From contig OZ005605.1 of the NCBI GenBank assembly GCA_963930655.1, positions 13,151,501 to 13,215,500 on the forward strand: a DNA stretch of 64,000 nt. Direction: 5' to 3'. The translations under genes and the position numbers were made by a program. The stretch comes from Myrica gale. Taxonomy: Eukaryota; Streptophyta; Magnoliopsida; Fagales; Myricaceae. The notes below the pieces were generated by a model, which worked only from the letters and a program-made list of their open reading frames with translations, searched no databases and was not told where the DNA came from. Within the stretch, counting starts at the first letter, position 1. The number at the start of each line of letters is the position of its first letter. Shown piece after piece: positions 60,401 to 64,000 of the stretch.

Positions 60401-62157
60401 TTGTTTTTTCAAGAGCTTTGCATTTGCGTTTCCAGAAGCGATGGCTTTAACAGGTGCTACAGCAGATTCCTCAAGCAACTTTCTAGAGGGCAGAAGTTCA
60501 TCTATCTTCTTTCGCAATTCCTCAATTAGTCTTTTATCTTCTAGTAACTGTTTAGACAACTGATCAGCACGACATTTTTCTTCCATGGCCTTCTTGAAAT
60601 ACACCTCCACAAGACTTTTCTGCTCAGTTGCATTTGCCATCTCTGAATCTGCAAGTGTTTTCACCCTAATTACCTTCTGTTTTTCAATCTCAAACACTTT
60701 GGCTGACTCTTTCAAGAGCTCCAAGACTGATTCAGGATTCGACCTATTATCCACTTGGCTACCAGGAAAAGCAGCCTTTCTGCTGGACAAAAATTCACGT
60801 ATCTCCTGTAACTCCTCCGCCCTTTTTGTTTTCTCTTCCAACTGTCGAAACAAGTTTTCTGCACGACCTTTTTCCTCCACAGCCTTCTTCCTGTTAGCTT
60901 CTGCCAGCTTCTTTTCCTCCTCTGCTCTAGCCATCTCACAATCTGCACGCTTTCTCTCTTTGATAGCCTTCCGTCTTTCTTCTCCAAGTCTCTTGTTTGC
61001 TTGTTCAAATTTCAATGTCTCAGCCGCCAACTTTGACTTTGCTTCATCTGCTTCTTTCTTCAAAATCTCCAGCTGAAGCTTATACTGCTCAACCTTCTCT
61101 CCTCCAATTTTGGCCATCCTCCTTTCTTCATCAGATTTACTCCTCTCTACTTTTAAAGATTTCCGTAATTCTACAGCCTTCTTTTTCTCCCCTTCAGCAT
61201 TCTTCCTTTCCACATCTGCCTTTTTTTTCTCTTTCTCAAGAAGCTCCTTAAGCCGATTGATTTCATTTTCCCTTTCAGAAACACAATCTTGAAGAAGCCT
61301 CACTTCATGATCCCTATCTACAGCATTTGTGCTTGGTTTCTTCTGTAACGATGTGATCTCAGACTTCAAGACAGAGAGTTCGTTCTCCAAAGATATTCTA
61401 TATGTTGATTCCTTCAGTCTCCCCTCTTTCTCATTGTCCGCTCGTGCCTGCTCCTCCTCATATCCTGTAACAGTTCAACAATATGAAAAACGGGGTGAAA
61501 TTGCAATGTACTACCTTAAAAATACACACACACATGCATACACATCATTACATATTGGCATTAGGACTCTAGCATTTCATGGGTACTTTTCAGAAAAGTT
61601 TTCTCATTCCTGCCATTTTGGCCCCTTGTCTCTTATTTTTTATTCATTTCTCCCCTTTAAATTTTACAGGCTTCCAGTACAAGAGGTGGATGTACATGCC
61701 AAGCAATGTGGGCAGAGGCATCATCTATCTTATTACACAAACACATAATTAAATGATCGCCATTGTCTTTCAGATGAATGTGTGTGATAAAAACCTTCAT
61801 CAAATCTAAGATGTTTAGGTGCCTTAGCGATGCAGCTCCCCCAAGAAGTATTTAAAAAGAAAAAAGGCTACAGTTGAACCCACTAACCTTTCTTGAGATT
61901 GGCATTCTCAGCTTGCAATGTATCGATTTGAGGGGTAAGGATATCCACAGCTTGCCTGAGTGCACATCGCTTCTTTTCTAGCTTGGAGTATTTCTCCTTC
62001 CACTGCAGACAACAACAAATTCTTTTCATTAATTCCAGGCAAACAGACATAGAACCAATTCGAAAGCCCAAAATAGAATGAATCACACAAGCCAAAACCA
62101 TACCGCTTTGCAGCAGGGATTATCCGTCTCGAGCTTTGCTGCCGCATCCGCCGCCAT
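54416..62157 (-). CDS. MEE22: MEE22/EMB1611-like large coiled-coil protein, eight exons
   Basis: My splice model, all GT-AG and in phase: 62157-62104, 62002-61888, 61464-60215, 59568-58061, 57821-57691, 57571-56721, 55379-55267, 54725-54416. This gives 1,443 aa ending HAACAKKK and a TAG. The start MAADAAAKLETDNPCCKAWK, then YSKLEKKRCALRQAVDIL, matches what I recall of Arabidopsis MEE22/EMB1611 (At2g34780). Residues about 19-465 form a long Lys/Glu/Arg-rich coiled coil with an internal repeat of about 60 residues (blocks ending FLSSRK and LLPSRK). Exon 4 (474-975) is acidic and low in predicted order; exons 5-8 are helical and hydrophobic. In Arabidopsis the gene is essential for embryo development and shoot meristem maintenance; weak similarity to ninein-type centrosomal proteins has been noted. 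The molecular function is unknown. The splice sites are inferred by eye. Confidence 0.88.
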
Positions 62158-62525
62158 TTCTACAAGTTCGCAAGTTTGGGAAAAAAATTTAAAATACACG
62201 CAAAGACTCCAAACCAAAAAAGAAAAAGAAAAAACGAACTAGGGTAGTAAAGAAACGCAAGGTTTCGAGGTCTTGTTTTCCTTTTCTACTAGAGTTTGCT
62301 TTTTTTCTAAAGTTTCCTGGCTAGCCAACGGGCGGAGAGACAGACAGACAGACAGACTTACTGGTCTTTTACGGTGCTGCGAAGGACTTGTTGATGAGCT
62401 GCTCCATTGAATCGTGTAATACAAAGAAAGAAAAATGGTACAGAGTAAAAACCCTAAACCCCAAATCTCCGAGTCGATACGATACCACGAAAACAAAACC
62501 CATTTATAGTGTTTCAAAGCTTAAA
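62158..62525 (-). promoter_or_regulatory. 5' leader and proximal promoter of the MEE22-like gene
   Basis: Minus-strand DNA upstream of the ATG at 62157. It has a short GACA tetranucleotide run (about 62340-62356) and pyrimidine-rich leader-like DNA near 62210-62300. I see no definite TATA box. Confidence 0.35.
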
Positions 62526-62529
62526 GGGA

Positions 62530-62800
62530 AAGATTTTAGTTTAATCACTAAAATTTTAACAAAATTTTAATTTTATTAAATACATTATAAAATTTATTTT
62601 TATTTTTATCACTCATTTATCAAATTTAATAAAATTTTAACAAAATTTTAATTTTATCCAATAAATTTTAAAATTTATTTTTATATTTATCACTCACATA
62701 TCAATTTTAATACACATTTTTATATCTATATAAATTTTTATTAAAATTTTAACACCAAATACACAAATAAAATAAAATTAAATAAAAAACCCTAAAAGAA
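62530..62800. repeat. AT-rich repeated words (AAAATTTTAATTTTAT)
   Basis: AACAAAATTTTAATTTTAT and ATTTATTTTTATWTTTATCA recur in two imperfect direct copies of about 100 bp, with related words to 62760. Non-coding; it may be a decayed MITE. Confidence 0.6.
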
Positions 62801-63177
62801 TATATTGATATAATACTAATTTTGTGTGGGCCACCTCGTGAATGCCACGGTCCCCCAAACCTCCACAAACCCCAGTGACATGCCAGTCACTGCCGACTTA
62901 TCTCCAGCGTGGCTCAAAGATTTTTATCTGAATTGACCGTACGAGATTTCTCTCCAGATCAGTAATTCTGCAGACTCAGCTCACATGTGTCCACGTCACC
63001 TTCACTGGTGAAGCCACCTCCAGTAGAAGCGATCTCCTTCACAAATCTTCTGATGAAAAGGGTTTTCGTCTCTTCCAAACCTACAGTCCAGTTTCTGTTG
63101 GGAGCTTTTCAACGAAATCTTTACGTCGTCTGAAGTAACACCGTCGAACCAAAAAAATCGAAATCGCAATAACTGCG

Positions 63178-63200
63178 ATGGTCGAGGCCACCACTACAAG
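63178..63200 (+). CDS. Possible first coding exon of a divergent gene running off the window
   Basis: ATG at 63178 opens M-V-E-A-T-T-T-R and meets a donor-like AAG|GTGTAT at 63200. Upstream 63000-63177 looks like a 5' UTR (mixed composition, no in-frame ATG seen). The rest would lie beyond the window or in undetected exons. I do not recognise the product, and 63201-64000 shows no further exon. Weak call. Confidence 0.25.
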
Positions 63201-64000
63201 GTGTATTATTATCAATCTATTCATTTCTTGCTCTTCACTTTAGCTCCTTTAAGTTGTTGATCCCCTTCCCTATCCTTTAGTACATGCGGATAAAAAAAGA
63301 GACGATTTTGGAGAGTTTTCATGGAATGAAATGGTTGAGGAAGAAGAAGCGACTTACCGGAAAAAAAAAACAAAAACGAATAATAAGGAGTGACAGGGAG
63401 GCGTGAACTACGGGGAGTCGTTTTGATAGTGGGTGTTGGGAGAGAGTGACGTGTGCTGAAGGAGAGAGTGAGGCCAGTGGATTTGGGTGTAAGGGGGTGG
63501 AAGGGGTTCTGAAATCCCCAAATCAAAAAGGTTCATGAGGCCAGTGGATTTGGCTGTAAGGGGGTGCTGGGACACGACGCCGTTCGATTGGCAAACGGGT
63601 CTTGTTTTTTTTCTCCCCTGTAGGACGGACGTGGCCAGGCGGATAAAAATTTTGGTGCGTGAATGAGACCAGTCGGCAGTTGACTTGAAATTGCTGACGT
63701 GTCCGTTAAATTCGTGGATGGAATTGGGGCACAGTCGACAGTGAGGTTAATTTTGAATGTAAACTCACCTCTTTTGAAAAGTTTGGGCTTCGGTTAAAGT
63801 AAAAATTGTAGGATTGTAGAGATGGAGAGAGAAATGATTTGATGTAATTATTTAATAAAAAATATTGAAGTTATATGAAAAAATATAGAGATAAATTTTA
63901 TGTTGAATAAAAAAGTAAAAAGTTATTGGAGATTGTGTAAAATATATTGGTGTTTGTGTTTGAATTCTGAATATGTTCGGTAGTAATTTTGTAAATATAT
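63201..64000. other. Right-edge spacer
   Basis: No gene is clear. A word of about 30 bp (GAGGCCAGTGGATTTGG followed by TGTAAGGGGGTG) occurs twice, at about 63471 and 63538. From about 63780 the DNA is AT-rich and repeat-like up to the edge. Confidence 0.4.

Noticed and set aside
63221-63526. 101-codon minus-strand frame
   Set aside because: No domain, biased composition and overlap with the repeated GAGGCCAGTGG words; no supporting splice sites.

Overview
The window is nuclear DNA from a flowering plant, most likely a eudicot. The evidence is AT-rich intergenic DNA, GT-AG introns, single-exon secreted berberine-bridge-enzyme-like (BBE-like) genes, and dense Copia, Gypsy, L1 and hAT elements of plant type. 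A woody species is a guess from the nested repeat load. I see no bacterial, organellar or viral-genome signal.

Four host genes are supported. Two tandem plus-strand BBE-like genes (9620-11245 and 18349-19938) resemble Arabidopsis oligogalacturonide oxidases (AtBBE-like 20/OGOX1 type). A third, tail-to-tail BBE-like gene on the minus strand (21109-22728) resembles the monolignol oxidoreductase AtBBE-like 15 (MEE23). Then follows about 31 kb of nested elements, and after that an eight-exon minus-strand gene (54416-62157, 1,443 aa by my splice model). Its N-terminus and coiled-coil layout match MEE22/EMB1611. In Arabidopsis MEE22 (At2g34780) and MEE23 (At2g34790) are neighbours, so this looks like conserved gene order stretched by transposons. 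A 25-base BBE-like scrap at the left edge, cut by a hAT element, suggests the BBE array once reached further left.

Layout: 1-7210, a hAT transposon with a small hAT element inside it and a broken minus-strand Copia next to it. 7211-11245, spacer, a MITE and BBE gene 1. 11246-15483, old LTR fragments, a probable SINE and a pyrimidine-rich tract. 15484-18096, a GC-rich polyA retroposon with its own target-site duplication and a hAT inside. 18349-22728, BBE genes 2 and 3. 22729-26767, spacer with a long hairpin and a MITE. 26768-29130, a second retroposon copy and an old Copia LTR. 29694-33256, Gypsy LTR pieces, including an LTR element with only about 410 bp between its repeats. 33257-44950, two gag-only Copia elements, one with its LTRs in inverted orientation, entwined with a Gypsy element and a solo LTR. 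44950-53578, an L1-type LINE holding a third retroposon copy and a very young Copia. 53579-64000, the MEE22-like gene with its flanks, and perhaps the first exon of a divergent gene.

The BBE proteins share a covalent-FAD fold but differ at the residue known to control oxygen access: valine in the first two (predicted oxidases) and leucine in the third (predicted dehydrogenase). I found no operon, CRISPR array, tRNA, rRNA or clearly new enzymatic system. The most unusual structures are the inverted-LTR gag-only Copia with a perfect target-site duplication, the gag-only family it belongs to, and the GC-rich retroposon family.
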